Assembly (NCBI GenBank): GCA_945835865.1
Contig: CAMAJQ010000042.1
Coordinates: forward strand, 1-6,618
Length of the DNA stretch: 6,618 bases
Reading direction: 5' to 3'
Source of the DNA: an uncultured Clostridia bacterium
GTDB taxonomy: Bacteria > Bacillota > Clostridia > Christensenellales > Borkfalkiaceae
Position numbers and translations under genes: made by a program. The notes under the pieces are model-generated. The model saw only the letters and a program-made list of their open reading frames with translations. It did not search any database and was not told the DNA's origin. Below, piece after piece: positions 5,747 to 6,618 of the stretch (the first letter of the stretch is position 1; each line of letters begins with the position of its first letter).

Positions 5747-5785
5747 GGCGCAGCGTCGGTTTCCGACGGCTGCGCCGCATTTTTT
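5747..5785 (+). terminator. Strong intrinsic terminator of degV
   Basis: GGCGCAGC (5747-5754) pairs with GCTGCGCC (5769-5776), and GTCGG (5755-5759) with CCGAC (5763-5767). This gives a 13-base-pair stem with a bulged G at 5768 and a TTT loop. It is followed by GCA and six Ts (5780-5785). It lies about 70 bases after the degV stop. Read on the minus strand it is followed by moderately T-rich sequence, so it may also help end the converging LysR transcript, which would reach it about 50 bases after its stop. Confidence 0.85.
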
Positions 5786-5827
5786 ATCTCTCTTCTCCGC
5801 GATTTCGGTTTCCCGCGTCGCCGTCGG

Positions 5828-6618
5828 TTATTTTTCCCCGCCTTCCCCCGCCCCTCCGGTGAAAAGATCGAAGACGAGCGCCTGCGCCCGCGTGAACTTT
5901 TTGGTCTTATGGCGGACGGCGTAGCTTTGCAACGTCAGCGAAACGCCCTCCGTCCCGATCTGGCAAAGCGTTCCGTCCGATATTCCTTCCCGCACGCATG
6001 CCTCGGGAAGCACCGCCGCGCCGAGCCCTTCTTTCACGAAGGCGAGAATGGCTCCGTTGCTTCGGGATTCGAGCACGGGACGGAGAAATCCGCCCGCCGC
6101 GCCCGCCTCTTTTTCCAGCAGTTCGCGAGAGGAACTTCCCCTCTCCCGCACGCAGAGCGGAAGAGAGAGCAGTCCGCGCAGGGTCAGTTGATCCGCACAC
6201 GGAAAATCTTTCCCTCTCACCGCGATCAGCCGTTCGGCGGACAGGGGGAAAGAAAGGAACTGATCGTCCTTTCCCCGTTCTCCGACGATCCCGAAGTCGA
6301 ATTCGCCCCCGACGATCCCGTTTTTGATCTCCCCTTCGTCGTCCGCCCGACAGAAGACGGTCACGTCCGGATACTTCTTTTTTACCCGACCGACGAAAGC
6401 GGCGAGAGAGGTCTCGGCAAACGACGCCGAAGACCCGATCCGGACGGTCGGACTTTTGAGCGCGGACAGGGCGACGCTTTCAAAATCGTTGAAACTCGCA
6501 ACCGTTTCAAGCGCTTTCAGAAAGAGCCTCTTCCCGTTTTCGGTCAGCGTGATCTTATTGTTCACGCGGTTGAACAGAACGACGTTATAATATTTTTCGA
6601 TATCCGCAATGGTCTGGC
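5828..6618 (-). CDS. LysR-family transcriptional regulator, N-terminus cut by the window edge
   Basis: The reading frame is open through the right edge, giving 262 complete codons. The first residues in view, QTIADIEKYYNVVLF, then NRVNNKITLTENGKRLF, are the recognition helix and wing of the LysR winged helix-turn-helix. About 35-40 residues, including the start, are missing compared with a normal protein of about 295-300. After a linker helix, the effector-binding domain begins at VRIGSSASFAETSLAAFVGRVKKKYPDV and carries the usual GEFDFGIVGE and AILAFVKEGLGAAVLPE segments. A GTG at 6565-6563 lies inside the DNA-binding domain and is not the true start. LysR proteins usually control a divergently transcribed neighbour, which here would lie beyond the right edge, so the target cannot be named. 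The gene converges on degV, making degV a less likely direct target. Stop is TAA. Confidence 0.9.
   Translation of the reverse strand, partial: QTIADIEKYYNVVLFNRVNNKITLTENGKRLFLKALETVASFNDFESVALSALKSPTVRIGSSASFAETSLAAFVGRVKKKYPDVTVFCRADDEGEIKNGIVGGEFDFGIVGERGKDDQFLSFPLSAERLIAVRGKDFPCADQLTLRGLLSLPLCVRERGSSSRELLEKEAGAAGGFLRPVLESRSNGAILAFVKEGLGAAVLPEACVREGISDGTLCQIGTEGVSLTLQSYAVRHKTKKFTRAQALVFDLFTGGAGEGGEK

Noticed and set aside
1..6618. Searched for a mobile element, CRISPR array, tRNA/rRNA, riboswitch, phage or defence genes
   Set aside because: No regularly spaced repeats, transposase or integrase motifs, tRNA-like cloverleaf or known riboswitch core was seen; every gene fits ordinary metabolic, envelope or regulatory families.

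Overview
The window looks like ordinary chromosomal DNA from an anaerobic Bacillota bacterium, probably a Clostridia member with a GC-rich genome. By eye well over half the bases are G or C, except in the short intergenic stretches. The reasons are a close match to the clostridial NfnAB/SudAB-type flavoprotein pair, a DegV-family lipid-binding protein, strong AGGAG ribosome sites before most genes, and a YlxY-like deacetylase followed by a YmxG/MlpA-like M16 peptidase, a gene order also found in Bacillus subtilis. The lineage is an inference; no rRNA or other taxonomic marker is present.

Layout. At the left edge (1-24, minus) the first eight codons of a gene run off the window; they resemble the start of clostridial IMP dehydrogenases. 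A 163-base gap (25-187) holds an intrinsic terminator hairpin and, overlapping it, a good promoter for that edge gene. From 4489 down to 188, four minus-strand genes lie 9 to 33 bases apart and probably form one operon. In transcription order they are a membrane-anchored YlxY-like polysaccharide deacetylase, a cytosolic M16 zinc peptidase, an NfnA/SudB-like FAD and [2Fe-2S] subunit, and an NfnB/GltD-like subunit with two predicted [4Fe-4S] clusters and two nucleotide-binding folds.

The 298-base divergent gap (4490-4787) has no credible gene. It holds a perfect 8+8 inverted repeat with a one-base centre, two further copies of its half-site, an extended -10 promoter and a strong ribosome site for a plus-strand degV gene (4788-5675). 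A GC-rich hairpin with a T run ends degV. Converging on it from the right edge is a LysR-family regulator (5828-6618, minus), whose first roughly 35-40 residues lie outside the window.

Functionally, the last two genes of the operon most likely encode an electron-bifurcating NADH-dependent ferredoxin:NADP+ oxidoreductase (or a close sulfide dehydrogenase/glutamate synthase-like relative). The first two are a cell-envelope or sporulation-associated pair of less certain role. I see no mobile element, CRISPR array, tRNA, rRNA, phage gene or defence system. The points worth a second look are modest: a deacetylase with an altered catalytic motif, an unannotated operator-like palindrome before degV, a Cys/His tail on the NfnA-like subunit, and a promoter that overlaps a terminator.
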